A DNA stretch of 64,000 bases from Chitinophaga skermanii (GCF_003259335.1 NZ_QLLL01000015.1:39031-103030), one strand, 5' to 3'; positions 43,501-53,642 are shown, counted from the stretch's first letter. Numbers and translations are program-made. The notes: a model not told the origin generated them from the letters alone.

Positions 43501-44988
43501 ATGCTACCGAATCTTACACCGCAACAAGCTGAACCGCTTTTTGCATTGCAACAATTCCTCAACAACAACAACGCCACTTGGTCTGCCGGTGTTACCAGTT
43601 TATCCAACTTAACCCGCGAAGAATTTCAACAGCAATCGGCACAACATCACATCCACAACATGGACGAGGTACCGGCTCTTACCGCCAAAGCAAAGGAAAA
43701 GCACAAAGCCACGCTAACGCCGCATCCACTCGATGCATTCGATTGGCGTCCATCGCCGCAACAACTTCGCCCGGGTTTATTATCATTCGACCCAACAAGT
43801 ATCTCCACCTCAAAAAGTATAAACGATCTTTTGGAAATCAAACAACATCTCCGGGTAAAAGGACCGTTAGTAGCTACTTTTGATGTGTATTCCGACATTC
43901 AACATTATGCCAAGGGTGTGTATGTGCCCCATGGCGAACTACTCGGCACTAGGCAAAGCGTAGCCGTTGTTGGTTATTCCGATGCCGACCAAGCATGGCT
44001 GGTAAAAAGCAACTGGGGAAAAGATTGGGGGCAAGATGGTTATTGCCTATTCGGGTACGGCGAATGCCGCATCGATGAAGTCATGCATACAATACCTCCT
44101 GTAAATTCCGATACCACGCCACATGTAACTTGGTACGGTTTAATCGATCATTGTGGCTTAGGTGCCGTTCCGGTAGTAGCCATAAATGATGAAGCGATGA
44201 TTAATGTACATCGTAACCAAAGCGGCCCAAGAATGTACGCTGCTAATGGTTTTTTCGACACTTGGTTCGAACCCGCTGTAGAATTCGATAAAGGCTATAG
44301 CCCTTCTGTGGCGATGAATGGCACGGGCGCCATATTATCCGTTCACGAATCCGACCGTACATCACGCCTCTTTTACAACTTCGGCCAAGCAAATACCGAT
44401 GGTATAAAATGGATCTCCACCGACCGGTACGATAACGGGAAAGATCCCAGCGTAGCGATCGACGATTATCAAAACTTTGTAGAAATACACCGCTCGGAAA
44501 CGTACATGTCGTTGTATTACACCACCGGCTTCATCAACAGCGACAATGCATGGCAAGTAACCGAACACGAATACCTCGATTCGGGACTATCGCCTGTTGT
44601 AGCCATGAACAATAAAGGGCAAGTAATTGAAGTACATCAAAATGATAAAGCGGAAGATTGTTATTACAGGATCGGGCAATTAAGCAATGGTCATATTACG
44701 TGGCAAAAAGCACAATTCCTCGACTATGGCATTTTTCCTTCCGTAGCTATTAATGATCATGGCCAAGTAGTAGCTTGTCATCAATCGGCCGGTGAAATTC
44801 AAATGTACGTTCAAATAGGTACCATCCAACCTGGTGGTGCAACTATTAATTTCACCGGCTCGGTACCTTTCGGTCAAGGTTATTATCCTAAAGTGGCCTT
44901 GAATAACCAAGCACAATTAGCCGTTATTTACCAAAACCATTTACAGCTCGAGGTATTGATGCTGCGCGGGTTTGCTGTATTTGCGTAA
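43501..44988 (+). CDS. catalytically dead papain-like protein with six propeller-type repeats
   Basis: This 495-residue protein has no signal peptide. Residues 18-43 resemble an I29 cathepsin propeptide (Trp-Ser-Ala-Gly-Val-x-Ser-Leu-Ser-Asn-Leu-Thr-x-Glu-Glu-Phe), and 79-83 give the papain start Ala-Phe-Asp-Trp-Arg. Papain's Gln-x-x-x-Cys-x-Ser-Cys-Trp active-site block is absent; the chain passes directly to the later Gly-Pro-Leu-Val-Ala-Thr-Phe-Asp-Val-Tyr (121-130). The catalytic His position is Gln152 and the Asn position is Ser170. From about 205 there are six repeats of about 50 residues, each with Pro-x-Val-Ala-Ile/Met/Leu-Asn/Asp (Pro at 224, 278, 326, 375, 423, 473), probably a beta-propeller lectin. 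A binding role is likely; proteolysis is not. Confidence 0.8.
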   Translation: MLPNLTPQQAEPLFALQQFLNNNNATWSAGVTSLSNLTREEFQQQSAQHHIHNMDEVPALTAKAKEKHKATLTPHPLDAFDWRPSPQQLRPGLLSFDPTSISTSKSINDLLEIKQHLRVKGPLVATFDVYSDIQHYAKGVYVPHGELLGTRQSVAVVGYSDADQAWLVKSNWGKDWGQDGYCLFGYGECRIDEVMHTIPPVNSDTTPHVTWYGLIDHCGLGAVPVVAINDEAMINVHRNQSGPRMYAANGFFDTWFEPAVEFDKGYSPSVAMNGTGAILSVHESDRTSRLFYNFGQANTDGIKWISTDRYDNGKDPSVAIDDYQNFVEIHRSETYMSLYYTTGFINSDNAWQVTEHEYLDSGLSPVVAMNNKGQVIEVHQNDKAEDCYYRIGQLSNGHITWQKAQFLDYGIFPSVAINDHGQVVACHQSAGEIQMYVQIGTIQPGGATINFTGSVPFGQGYYPKVALNNQAQLAVIYQNHLQLEVLMLRGFAVFA

Positions 44989-45020
44989 AAAAGGTGGGGC
45001 AATTCCCTATCGATTAATTA

Positions 45021-45062
45021 CAATAAACAGCCGTTGTGTATATACTCAACGGCTGTTTATTG
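45021..45062. terminator. bidirectional rho-independent terminator
   Basis: A perfect 16-bp stem (CAATAAACAGCCGTTG and CAACGGCTGTTTATTG) with a 10-nt loop sits between the convergent papain-like and serine-hydrolase genes. Confidence 0.9.
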
Positions 45063-45071
45063 ATACATCAA

Positions 45072-46457
45072 TTATTTAGATGCCTTCAACTTCTTCAACA
45101 TTTGAATAGAGTTGGTATTATTAGGATCGAGTTGAATCGCTTTTTCGTAGTAGGTGATAGCTTGTTCGCGTTTACCCGCGGTGGCATAGCCTTCTGCCAA
45201 ACTATCGAAAGCATTACTGGAATTAGGATATTGAAACGTCATTAACTCGAAAATAGTAATGGCATCATCGAATTTCTTTTCGTTTAGGTAATAGTAACCC
45301 AACGTGTTCATGTTGTTTTCGTTCAGGCTTTTAATACCGGCTTGCTTGTAATTCGCCACCGCTTTAGTGGCACCTTCTTTTTCAACTTCCTGCATAAAGG
45401 TGATTAAATTCGGGTTGAATTTTCCATAGCCTACCCATTTAGCAATATCGTGTTGACCTTTGCCGAATACCTCATCCATTACATCTTGCGCAATGGACAA
45501 CCCGTTGGCGCTATTGGTAAAATAAACGAAGCCTTTCTTAGTATCGATGTTGGCAACGAATAAAGCCTTTGCATCACCTTGATCGCCCCAATGCCAGCAA
45601 TAGCGAGCAGTTGGGTCTACTTCTAAGCCAACCCCTAAACCCCAATGAATCGTAGCCTTGGGGTCGTTTGCTTCCACTTTAATTTGCGGTGTAAACATCG
45701 CGTCGCGGGTTTTCTTTTGAAGGCCGGTTCCATTCAATATAGCGCATATAAACAAAGCATAATCGTGCGCCGTTGTTCGCATACTGGCGGCAGCATTGGC
45801 ATGCGGGTAATCGGCCAAGCCCTGTTTCTTACCATTCCAACGGTGGCGGAATGCATACGCTGCACGGTGTGATTCTTCAAACACAAAGCTGCTATGTTCC
45901 ATATGGAGCGGCGTAAATACCATCTCCTTTACAATTACTTCGATTTTCTTACCTGTTAGATGCTCCATCACCCGGGAAAGCATAACGAAGCCTTCGCCGG
46001 AATAATTAAACCGTTCGCCGGGGGTAAAAAGAATGGGGAGTTTACCGCCTTCACGATCTTCGCGCCAATTTGGGAAACCGGCGGAGTGGGATAATACGCG
46101 GCGGGCGGTAACATTTACTAAACGGGCATCGTCGCCAACGTCGTAGTTATTGCCTAAATACCCAGTCAGCGGTTTATCTAAATCGAGCGTACCGGCATCA
46201 ACCATTTTAAGCGCAGCGTAAGCCGTTACCACCTTCGTAAGCGAGGCCGCTTCAAAAAGAGAAGTGGGTGTAACGGGTGCTTTGGATGAATCGTTGAGGA
46301 TACCGAATACTTGCTCTTTGGAGATCTTCCCTTTTTCGATAAGGGCGAATGCTAGCCCCGGAATTACATCGCGTTGCATGAGGGCCGGGATATATTGCTG
46401 GGCACCGGCAGCAAACGCTAATAAGCTGAAGCACAGGGCGGATAATAACTTCTTCAT
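45072..46457 (-). CDS. serine hydrolase (class C beta-lactamase fold) with C-terminal TPRs
   Basis: This 461-residue exported protein (signal ending Ala-Gly-Ala-Gln near 19) has a beta-lactamase/PBP4*-like domain: nucleophile motif Ser-Leu-Thr-Lys near residue 73, Tyr-Ser-Gly as the second motif (Tyr-x-Asn in classical enzymes) and His-Trp-Gly as the third. After about residue 345 there are TPR-like repeats, including Tyr-Tyr-Leu-Asn-Glu-Lys-Lys-Phe-Asp-Asp-Ala and a final Ala-Ile-Gln-Leu-Asp-Pro-Asn. Such proteins are usually peptidases or esterases acting on D-amino-acid compounds rather than antibiotic-resistance enzymes. It is a single gene. Confidence 0.9.
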   Translation of the reverse strand: MKKLLSALCFSLLAFAAGAQQYIPALMQRDVIPGLAFALIEKGKISKEQVFGILNDSSKAPVTPTSLFEAASLTKVVTAYAALKMVDAGTLDLDKPLTGYLGNNYDVGDDARLVNVTARRVLSHSAGFPNWREDREGGKLPILFTPGERFNYSGEGFVMLSRVMEHLTGKKIEVIVKEMVFTPLHMEHSSFVFEESHRAAYAFRHRWNGKKQGLADYPHANAAASMRTTAHDYALFICAILNGTGLQKKTRDAMFTPQIKVEANDPKATIHWGLGVGLEVDPTARYCWHWGDQGDAKALFVANIDTKKGFVYFTNSANGLSIAQDVMDEVFGKGQHDIAKWVGYGKFNPNLITFMQEVEKEGATKAVANYKQAGIKSLNENNMNTLGYYYLNEKKFDDAITIFELMTFQYPNSSNAFDSLAEGYATAGKREQAITYYEKAIQLDPNNTNSIQMLKKLKASK

Positions 46458-46837
46458 GTAGCTGGGGATTTTGTATGATCAATATACAAAAAAGTTTGCC
46501 GGGATGCAGGAATAGTTGACGCTAGATAAATAGCCCTCCTATCGCTGAAGCGAGCGTGGCAAGGGAAGTTGATTCCCTTACCGAAGTTCACCCAATACAC
46601 ACCCGCATCGCCTCGTAGGCCATGAAAAAGGTGGTAGGTAGTTATTATTTAGTATGTTGAAAAAACAGTTACAAATACGCACATGTGAAACAAGCCGGCA
46701 ATACGCCCAGTGGAAAGGCTTGTGTGAAAATTAATGGAACTTATAATATCAGCGTTATAGTGGAACCTGTTTAATCTTATTATTCTACTTTGGTTGAATG
46801 AATATTAAATCGAATACTTATGCTGTGTATAGTTTAC
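46458..46837. other. 380-bp intergenic region
   Basis: A 7-bp inverted repeat (AAGGGAA and TTCCCTT, 46561-46579) is the only structure I can support. The rest shows no gene, no exact promoter consensus and no RNA gene. Confidence 0.5.
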
Positions 46838-48124
46838 TCATGAGTTACTAGGAAACGTGATACCGGTATCACTCGTTAATATAATACCATCGCGCGGTGT
46901 AGCCGGGATGATGCTCGATTCGTTCAGCAGCGTTGCTAAAGAAGAGTCGGGTAATGATTCTAAGCGTTGATTCTTTAAATAGAATGAATGCACCTTGTTG
47001 TCTTCTTTCGTCCACTCGATAATCTTACAATTGCAGCTACCGTTTTCCAAGGTGTTCATAATTTCCTTGATAGCGCCGCCCTTGCCTACTTTCGAGTATA
47101 CTTCGCGGATGCCGATGATTTGGTTATAGGCACCTACATCATAATTCCAACTCGCAGAAATAACATTCGCCTTCGTACTATTTGGCTCCATGCGCATCAA
47201 AGAATGCCGCGGCGATTCAATAGCACCTGTTCTACTCATTAAAAACGAGTGAATAGACACTAAGCCCGGCGCCTCGTACTGCATGTACCCCGTGTGATCG
47301 AAGCTGGCCCCGTACCGCTTGAAGGTAAAATAACCATGTTCGTACTTCACATCAATAATGTTCGGTACTACAACGTGGTAGCGGTATGGCTGCGAAGTAC
47401 GCGCCTGTGGCGATCCCGTGTACGCCAACCAAATACCTTCTACGGCGGCAATTTCTTCCTTCGTAGGCGTGTACGGCAAAATGTTGAAGTCGCGCTTTAC
47501 GCGTGTCCACTCTTTCTTTTGGTAAAAGTGATACGCAATAAACCCGGCTAACACGGCTACGCAAGTAGTTAAAGCCGTGAGTAACACTTTTCTTTGTTGC
47601 TTCCACTTTGGTTCGAATGTAGGCTGTGGAAGTTCTTGTTGGGTGTTACCTTCCAAGGGAATCCTAATCACTTGCGGATTTTTCGGCACGGCGGGTTCGC
47701 TCGTGGTGCTTACCTCCGTTCGTTCTTCGCTTGTTTCCAGGAGTAATGGCTCCGTTGGGTTCTTCTCAAAACCTTTCCGACCCACACCATATAAATATAT
47801 ATAGCATGCATCTACAAGAAATGGGCGGGGCTTGGAAACAATTTGGTTGTAATAGGCATCTTTAATTTGGTTGCCGGTAATATCGTACTTCCGCAGGGGG
47901 TACGCTAATTGGTTAGGATTGTAGTCCGGTTCGTAATACTGGTGTTGCCAATGTTCATAGTTTTTGGGCAACTCGTTGCTGATTTCACTCAGTAAAACAG
48001 CTACGTCTTCATAGTTTTTACGATTCGAATTACGGTTAATCTTCTCTCCTGACTCCAATTCGTACTTTTCTAGCACCCTGGTCAAAAGAAATACGATTTC
48101 CTCTTTTCCAGATTTACATTTCAT
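46838..48124 (-). CDS. hypothetical membrane-anchored protein (428 aa)
   Basis: The first 130 residues form a soluble, helical, charged domain (Asn-Tyr-Glu-Asp-Val-Ala-Val-Leu-Leu-Ser-Glu-Ile) that would be cytoplasmic. A Pro/Glu/Thr-rich linker leads to one membrane helix (about 178-198), and about 225 residues of beta-rich domain follow outside, with an Ile-Trp-Leu-Ala-Tyr-Thr-Gly-Ser-Pro segment. The overall plan, cytoplasmic module-helix-periplasmic module, resembles a signalling or anti-sigma-type protein but no such motif is recognised. The gene diverges from the susCD operon, so a regulatory link is possible but unproven. Confidence 0.7.
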   Translation of the reverse strand: MKCKSGKEEIVFLLTRVLEKYELESGEKINRNSNRKNYEDVAVLLSEISNELPKNYEHWQHQYYEPDYNPNQLAYPLRKYDITGNQIKDAYYNQIVSKPRPFLVDACYIYLYGVGRKGFEKNPTEPLLLETSEERTEVSTTSEPAVPKNPQVIRIPLEGNTQQELPQPTFEPKWKQQRKVLLTALTTCVAVLAGFIAYHFYQKKEWTRVKRDFNILPYTPTKEEIAAVEGIWLAYTGSPQARTSQPYRYHVVVPNIIDVKYEHGYFTFKRYGASFDHTGYMQYEAPGLVSIHSFLMSRTGAIESPRHSLMRMEPNSTKANVISASWNYDVGAYNQIIGIREVYSKVGKGGAIKEIMNTLENGSCNCKIIEWTKEDNKVHSFYLKNQRLESLPDSSLATLLNESSIIPATPRDGIILTSDTGITFPSNS

Positions 48125-48512
48125 ATAAGGGATTTAAATTCAACAAATTACACAAATTCTGGAAAGTATGCAATCGATTCCAGAATGTTTCGAAATTAGA
48201 GAATATATTCGGAAATAATACTGGAAGTTACATTATTAGAAAACATCAAATCTGCGATATAATTTTCCCGGCCAGAGTCAGTATATCCTATACACTGGAT
48301 TTGAATGAAGTATTAAGTTTCTTGTTGAATAAAAAATAATCCACGTTCGTGAAGAAGGTCATCCCTTTTCTTTCTACACGCCATCGTAGCGATGGCGCAC
48401 TGCCGGATTTTTACGTACAGCCTCCGTAAAGGATTCAAAAATGTAAAAAATACGTCTATTAGATTTTATCAAAATTTTTCAAGTCAACCAAAATTTTACA
48501 GACTTCTACGGT
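48125..48512. other. divergent spacer upstream of the susCD operon
   Basis: The spacer holds an inverted repeat at 48156-48186, a further CTGGAA half-site near 48230 and a small hairpin (CGCCATCG-TAG-CGATGGCG at 48379-48397). These last elements lie in the probable leader of susC. No -7 consensus was found. Confidence 0.55.
48156..48186. promoter_or_regulatory. inverted repeat ATTCTGGAA-N13-TTCCAGAAT
   Basis: Two perfect 9-bp arms are spaced 22 bp start to start (about two helical turns), beginning 32 bp upstream of the 46838-48124 gene's start codon. The position and spacing fit a dimeric regulator's operator. No protein is assigned. Confidence 0.45.
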
Positions 48513-51500
48513 ATGAAAAATTCCAAATTTCTTCGGTGCCTGCTCTTATTTTTTTTAATAAGCGCAACCGCCACACAGGTTATTGCACAAACGAGGACAA
48601 TTAGCGGGAACGTTAAAGATGAAAAAAACACCCCGCTTCTAGGAGTTTCAGTGAAACTGAAAAACTCCAACCTCGGTGCTGCTACAGACATCAAAGGAAA
48701 TTTCTCCTTCAGCGTACCTAACAATGCCGAAACGCTTATCATCACGTTCATCGGGTATGAACGTCAAGAGGTAACGATCACCGGCAAACAATCGGTCGAT
48801 GTAGTATTACTCCCCAACTCGGTTGCTTTAACCGACGTAGTGGTAGTAGGTTTCGGTCAACAAAAGAAAGAATCCGTGACCGGTGCGATTTCGCAAATGA
48901 CTTCTAAAGAGCTCGTGCAATCGCCCGTTTCGAATTTGAGTAACGCATTGGCTGGCCGCCTTTCGGGTTTAACTGCTATCCAAGCTTCCGGTAAGCCCGG
49001 TGCCGACGCATCTACTTTGTATGTGCGCGGTGTGGGTACTTACACCGGTAACACCAGCCCATTAATCATGGTAGATGGTGTGGCGCGTGATACGTACAAC
49101 GACATCGATCCCAACGAGATCGAAACCCTCAGCATCTTGAAAGATGCCTCTGCAACAGCTGTTTACGGTGTTCGCGGTGCGAACGGTGTTATTTTGATTA
49201 CGACAAAACGTGGTAAAACAGGTGCGCCTAAAATTAGCGCCACTGCACAAACCGCGATCAGCTCATTCGCAAGAATGCCCAACTTCGTAAACTCTTACGA
49301 ATACGCTTCTTTGCAAAATGAATTGTCGTACCAAACCTACTGGATCAACCACGCAAGAGATGCAGATATCACAACTTGGGACGAGTTTGTGAAGAAAAGA
49401 GAAGCCAACTGGGTTAAAGAATCGGTATTGTATTTCTCTGATGAAGATTTGAAATACTACGCAAACGCTAACAAACCTAAGTTAGCCGACGGTTCTACGA
49501 ACCCTTATTACGATCCTTACTTCCACCCCGACCAAGATTGGAAAAAACAAATCTTCAAAGATTACGCTCCACAAAGCCAGTTTAACGCAAACGTAAGCGG
49601 TGGCACCAACTCCTTGAAATACTTCGTTTCTTTCGGTTACTTGAACCAAAAAGGTTTGTTCAAAACAGACTATTTACCGTTCTCCGACGAAATGGATTTC
49701 AAAAAGAACAGGTACAACTTACGCGGTAACTTCGACTTTGATGTAAATAAAGACTTCCGCATTTCCGTAGATATCGGAACCCAATTCGTAGACATTACGG
49801 GCATGGATAACGATAGCTACACTTGGGAAAAACGCATCTTGTGGTCTACCCCGCTAGGTTCTCCTGGTATGATCGACGGCAAATTCGTACTTCCATTCAA
49901 CAACCAAAACCAACAGCTCAACCCGCTTTACGCGATTGCAGCTTCCAACAACTACAACATCACGAAAAACAGTACGCTGAACTCTACAATGAAAGCTTCG
50001 TATAAACTCGACTTCATTACACAGGGCTTATCAGTAAACGGTCGTGTTGCTTACGATAGTTATTTCTCTAGCCGTTCTGGTGGTAAATCGTACCCATTAT
50101 TGTATGGTGTTCGCGAAAACCCTAATGGCGACAAATTAAACCCAATCCTCGTACAGCTTAATGAAGTAACGCCTTCAGAAAGATGGAGCGATTGGTACAA
50201 TGGTAAATGGCGCAAAATCTACGGCGAGTTCTCTTTGAACTATGCTCGTACATTCGGTAAAAAACATGCCGTAACAGGTTTATTGTTATACAACGCCGAA
50301 AAACGCCACGATCCTAACTACGTTCCAGATCTTCCACACGCTTACATCGGTATGGCGGGTAGGGTAACTTACGGTTATGCCGGTCGCTACTTAGCAGAGG
50401 TAAACGTTGGTTATAACGGTTCTGAGAACTTCCCAGAAGGTAAACGTTTCGGCCTCTTACCGGCGGTATCGCTCGGTTGGGTAGCTAGTAACGAAGACTT
50501 CTTCCCTAAAAACGACTACATCACTTATTTGAAAGTACGTGGTTCGATCGGTAAAGTGGGTAACGATAACATCAAAATCCCGGGTACTAACACCGACGCA
50601 CGTTACTTATACTTACCAGATACATGGTCGTACACAGGTGGTTACAACTTTGGTACCCTTAACGATCGTAACTGGGTACAAGGTGCACAAGAAAGCGTAT
50701 TGGGTAACCCGAACGTTACTTGGGAAACCGCTACTAAATCAAACATCGGTGCTGAATTCAGGTTCTTGCGCGATCGTTTGACGGTTACTTACGACCACTT
50801 CAACGAGAAACGTATCAACATTCTTTCTTACAAAGGAACCGTTCCAGATATCGTAGCCGCTACTTTACCGCCTTACAACTTAGGTATTGTGAAAAACTGG
50901 GGTAATGAATTGGAAGTTGGCTATAACAGCAAACCAGGCAAATTCACTTACTGGGTAAAAGGTAACGTATCGAACACGAAAAACGAGATCGTTTTCAGAG
51001 ATGAAGCGATTGCACCAGGTTTAGAATACCAAGCTTCTACAGGTAAACCTATTAACCAAGGTTCTTACTTACAAGCTAATGGCTTGTATACTTCTTGGGG
51101 CGATTTCTACAACTTAGATGCGAGTGGTAATCCTATCTTATCGCAACCTAAAGCTGCGTTGAACAAAGAAGGTAAGCCGTATACAAATGCTAGCGGTCAA
51201 CCTGTATATGTTAAAGACTTAGGGTTTGCAGGTGTGCCTTTGCAACCAGGTGAAGTGAAATTGATTGACGTAAACGAAGATGGTGTGATCAATGAAAAAG
51301 ATTACATGCGTTCTGGTTATACCGATATTCCACAAGTTACCTACGGTGTGTCATTCGGCTTTAGCTACAAAGGTTTTGATTTCTCTGCTTTGTTCCAAGG
51401 TGTAGGTGGCGTAGCGAAATACGGTATGTCGCAATTGCACTTCAACAAGCAAGAATCTTTATTCGAAGTAGATAGAAACCGTTTCACTGAAGAACGTTTC

Positions 51501-51794
51501 AAAAATGGTGAGCAAATCGACTTCCCAATCGCCGCTTACAACAAGCAAGGTGCAAGAAATACCTTCTTCTTGATCAACACTTCTTACACCCGTTTGAAAA
51601 ACATGGAAGTTGGTTACACCCTTCAACCACGTGCATTCAAAAGATTAGGTATCGGCCATGCACGTTTCTATGTAAACGGCTTCAACTTGCTAACCTGGTC
51701 TCCGAACAAAATCTGGGGCGATCCTGAGAACTTGGGCTTCATTGGTTACCCGCTTACACGTATTTACAACGTGGGGTTAAACGTCAATTTCTAA
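48513..51794 (+). CDS. SusC-family TonB-dependent transporter, first of two
   Basis: This 1093-residue outer-membrane importer has a signal peptide ending Val-Ile-Ala-Gln (about 26), a CarboxypepD_reg-like domain (about 28-110), a TonB-box-like Leu-Thr-Asp-Val-Val-Val-Val-Gly-Phe-Gly, a plug (about 130-240, with Leu-Ile-Met-Val-Asp-Gly-Val and Gly-Val-Ile-Leu-Ile-Thr-Thr-Lys) and a large barrel ending in Asn-Phe. It is of normal SusC length and imports oligomers in complex with a SusD lid. It is the first gene of a tight four-gene operon (18-bp gap to susD). No anti-sigma/sigma pair or hydrolase is adjacent, so substrate is unknown. Confidence 0.96.
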   Translation: MKNSKFLRCLLLFFLISATATQVIAQTRTISGNVKDEKNTPLLGVSVKLKNSNLGAATDIKGNFSFSVPNNAETLIITFIGYERQEVTITGKQSVDVVLLPNSVALTDVVVVGFGQQKKESVTGAISQMTSKELVQSPVSNLSNALAGRLSGLTAIQASGKPGADASTLYVRGVGTYTGNTSPLIMVDGVARDTYNDIDPNEIETLSILKDASATAVYGVRGANGVILITTKRGKTGAPKISATAQTAISSFARMPNFVNSYEYASLQNELSYQTYWINHARDADITTWDEFVKKREANWVKESVLYFSDEDLKYYANANKPKLADGSTNPYYDPYFHPDQDWKKQIFKDYAPQSQFNANVSGGTNSLKYFVSFGYLNQKGLFKTDYLPFSDEMDFKKNRYNLRGNFDFDVNKDFRISVDIGTQFVDITGMDNDSYTWEKRILWSTPLGSPGMIDGKFVLPFNNQNQQLNPLYAIAASNNYNITKNSTLNSTMKASYKLDFITQGLSVNGRVAYDSYFSSRSGGKSYPLLYGVRENPNGDKLNPILVQLNEVTPSERWSDWYNGKWRKIYGEFSLNYARTFGKKHAVTGLLLYNAEKRHDPNYVPDLPHAYIGMAGRVTYGYAGRYLAEVNVGYNGSENFPEGKRFGLLPAVSLGWVASNEDFFPKNDYITYLKVRGSIGKVGNDNIKIPGTNTDARYLYLPDTWSYTGGYNFGTLNDRNWVQGAQESVLGNPNVTWETATKSNIGAEFRFLRDRLTVTYDHFNEKRINILSYKGTVPDIVAATLPPYNLGIVKNWGNELEVGYNSKPGKFTYWVKGNVSNTKNEIVFRDEAIAPGLEYQASTGKPINQGSYLQANGLYTSWGDFYNLDASGNPILSQPKAALNKEGKPYTNASGQPVYVKDLGFAGVPLQPGEVKLIDVNEDGVINEKDYMRSGYTDIPQVTYGVSFGFSYKGFDFSALFQGVGGVAKYGMSQLHFNKQESLFEVDRNRFTEERFKNGEQIDFPIAAYNKQGARNTFFLINTSYTRLKNMEVGYTLQPRAFKRLGIGHARFYVNGFNLLTWSPNKIWGDPENLGFIGYPLTRIYNVGLNVNF

Positions 51795-51812
51795 TCTCAT
51801 AAGAACGAAAGA

Positions 51813-53642
51813 ATGAAAAGAATATATTTAATAATGCTGTTGTGCGTTGCGATGATTGGCAGCATTACTATTTCTAGCTGTAGTAAAGATTTTCTCGAGA
51901 AACCGAAAGGTGGCGCCGTTACTACAGATACAATCTTCCATACCGTACGCCAAGCGAACTACGCGATCGCGCAGATGTACAACCTTTGTATTAAAGGCTA
52001 TTTCCCAGGTAACGATCCTGGTAACTCCCGCCCTGAAACTATTACCGACCAAGTATACATCATCCACCCTGCCTACTCTTGGGCAGCGGCTACGATTAAT
52101 ACCGGTACTTACGTTACAGGTAATATGAGTGCCAACGGTACTATCGATCCTAGCTTCTCTGCTCACTACCGCGGTATCCGCCAAGCAAACTTGGTATACC
52201 AAAACGTAGCGATGGTGTCGGATGGCGACGAGGCTTGGAAACAAGATGTGCGCGGTCAAGCGCTTTTCTGTAGAGCTATGCAGCACTACGAATTGTTCCG
52301 CTATTACGGCGGTGTTCCCATCGTTTCTATTCCTTTAGATGGTACAGCCAATTTGAGAATTCCACGCTCTTCTGTTGCAGCAGTGGTTGACTCAATTGTT
52401 AGCTGGTGCGATCAAGCGGCTAACTTGTTACCGCCCCAACGCCCTTCTACCGATTACGGTAAAATTACCCGCTTAGCGGCCTTAGCATTGAAATCTCGCG
52501 TTCTCTTGTACGCTGCCAGCCCTAAATACAACACGCCTGCCGATATGAAAGGTATCGTGTCTGCGGCACGTTTCAATGATGCCCGCGACTCTGTATTATG
52601 CTACCCTACTTACGATAAAGAACGTTGGAACCGCGCTGCACTAGCTGCGAAAGATGTATTAACGAACGCCGGCCAAGCAGGTGTGTCTTTATACAATACC
52701 GGCAAACCTTTAACTACAGGCGGCGATAACTACGCTATGCTAGGCGATTACGAATCCGTATACAACGTATACGCAAACCAAGAATTAATTCTCGTAAATA
52801 CCGAAACCCAAGCGCCAGCTACTGCCGGTGCATTCGAATGGGATCGCTACATGTCTTCCAAGTTACGTTTGAACAGCTGGGGTGTAAAAAACAACGTGCC
52901 AATCGATTTCATGCAATTGTATGAAAAACGTGATGGTTCTAAGTTCACTTTCGCTCCTAGTGGTGAAGATTTACCGGTGTATGTGCAATCACTCGACCTC
53001 GATCCTCGTTTCTACCAAACCATTGCTTACGATGGTATGTACTACAACAGTCAACGTGGCCAATTAGCTTACTACAAAGCTGGTGATGGTTTCACGGCTG
53101 GTAGCTTATCTAGCAGCGATGCCGGTCCTGATGGTTACGCTTTCGAAGTATACAAATTCGTTGCACGTATCAACAACTTCGATGATGCTCACTTTGCATG
53201 GCCTGTTTTCCGCTTAGCCGAGTTCTATTTGAACTATGCTGAAGCAATCAACGAGTATAGCGGTGCAAACGGCGAAGCTGATCAATACCTCAACCTCATC
53301 AGGTCAAGAGCAGGTATGCCAGAGAAACATCCAGGTGGTGGCGCTGCCTTCCGCGAAGCTATTCAACTTGAACGTACAATTGAACTGGCATATGAAGGTC
53401 ACCGTTACAACGACTTGAACCGTTGGTTAACTGCTCATACCGTGTTGAACAAACAATTCCGTGGTATTGCTACAACAGCAAAAAGAGTGAACAACCAATT
53501 GAAACGCTCTTGGGAAATTGTTCCATTCATCAACCGTATTTACCCAATTCGCTACTACTACGTTCCATTCCCACTGAATGAAATTAGTAAGAACTACTTG
53601 GGCGATGGTAAAACTTGGGATGGTCAAAACCCAGGTTGGTAA
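51813..53642 (+). CDS. SusD/RagB-family surface lipoprotein, first of two
   Basis: This 609-residue lipoprotein has an Ile-Ser-Ser-Cys lipobox followed by Ser-Lys-Asp-Phe-Leu-Glu, the usual SusD beginning and a likely surface-export signal. It has the SusD pattern of TPR-like helices (Arg-Gln-Ala-Asn, Phe-Arg-Tyr-Tyr-Gly-Gly-Val-Pro) and the C-terminal RagB block (Glu-Arg-Thr-Ile-Glu-Leu-Ala-Tyr-Glu-Gly-His-Arg-Tyr, then Pro-Ile-Pro-type ending). It forms the lid of the preceding SusC and binds the ligand at the surface. It is slightly longer than average. Confidence 0.95.
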   Translation: MKRIYLIMLLCVAMIGSITISSCSKDFLEKPKGGAVTTDTIFHTVRQANYAIAQMYNLCIKGYFPGNDPGNSRPETITDQVYIIHPAYSWAAATINTGTYVTGNMSANGTIDPSFSAHYRGIRQANLVYQNVAMVSDGDEAWKQDVRGQALFCRAMQHYELFRYYGGVPIVSIPLDGTANLRIPRSSVAAVVDSIVSWCDQAANLLPPQRPSTDYGKITRLAALALKSRVLLYAASPKYNTPADMKGIVSAARFNDARDSVLCYPTYDKERWNRAALAAKDVLTNAGQAGVSLYNTGKPLTTGGDNYAMLGDYESVYNVYANQELILVNTETQAPATAGAFEWDRYMSSKLRLNSWGVKNNVPIDFMQLYEKRDGSKFTFAPSGEDLPVYVQSLDLDPRFYQTIAYDGMYYNSQRGQLAYYKAGDGFTAGSLSSSDAGPDGYAFEVYKFVARINNFDDAHFAWPVFRLAEFYLNYAEAINEYSGANGEADQYLNLIRSRAGMPEKHPGGGAAFREAIQLERTIELAYEGHRYNDLNRWLTAHTVLNKQFRGIATTAKRVNNQLKRSWEIVPFINRIYPIRYYYVPFPLNEISKNYLGDGKTWDGQNPGW

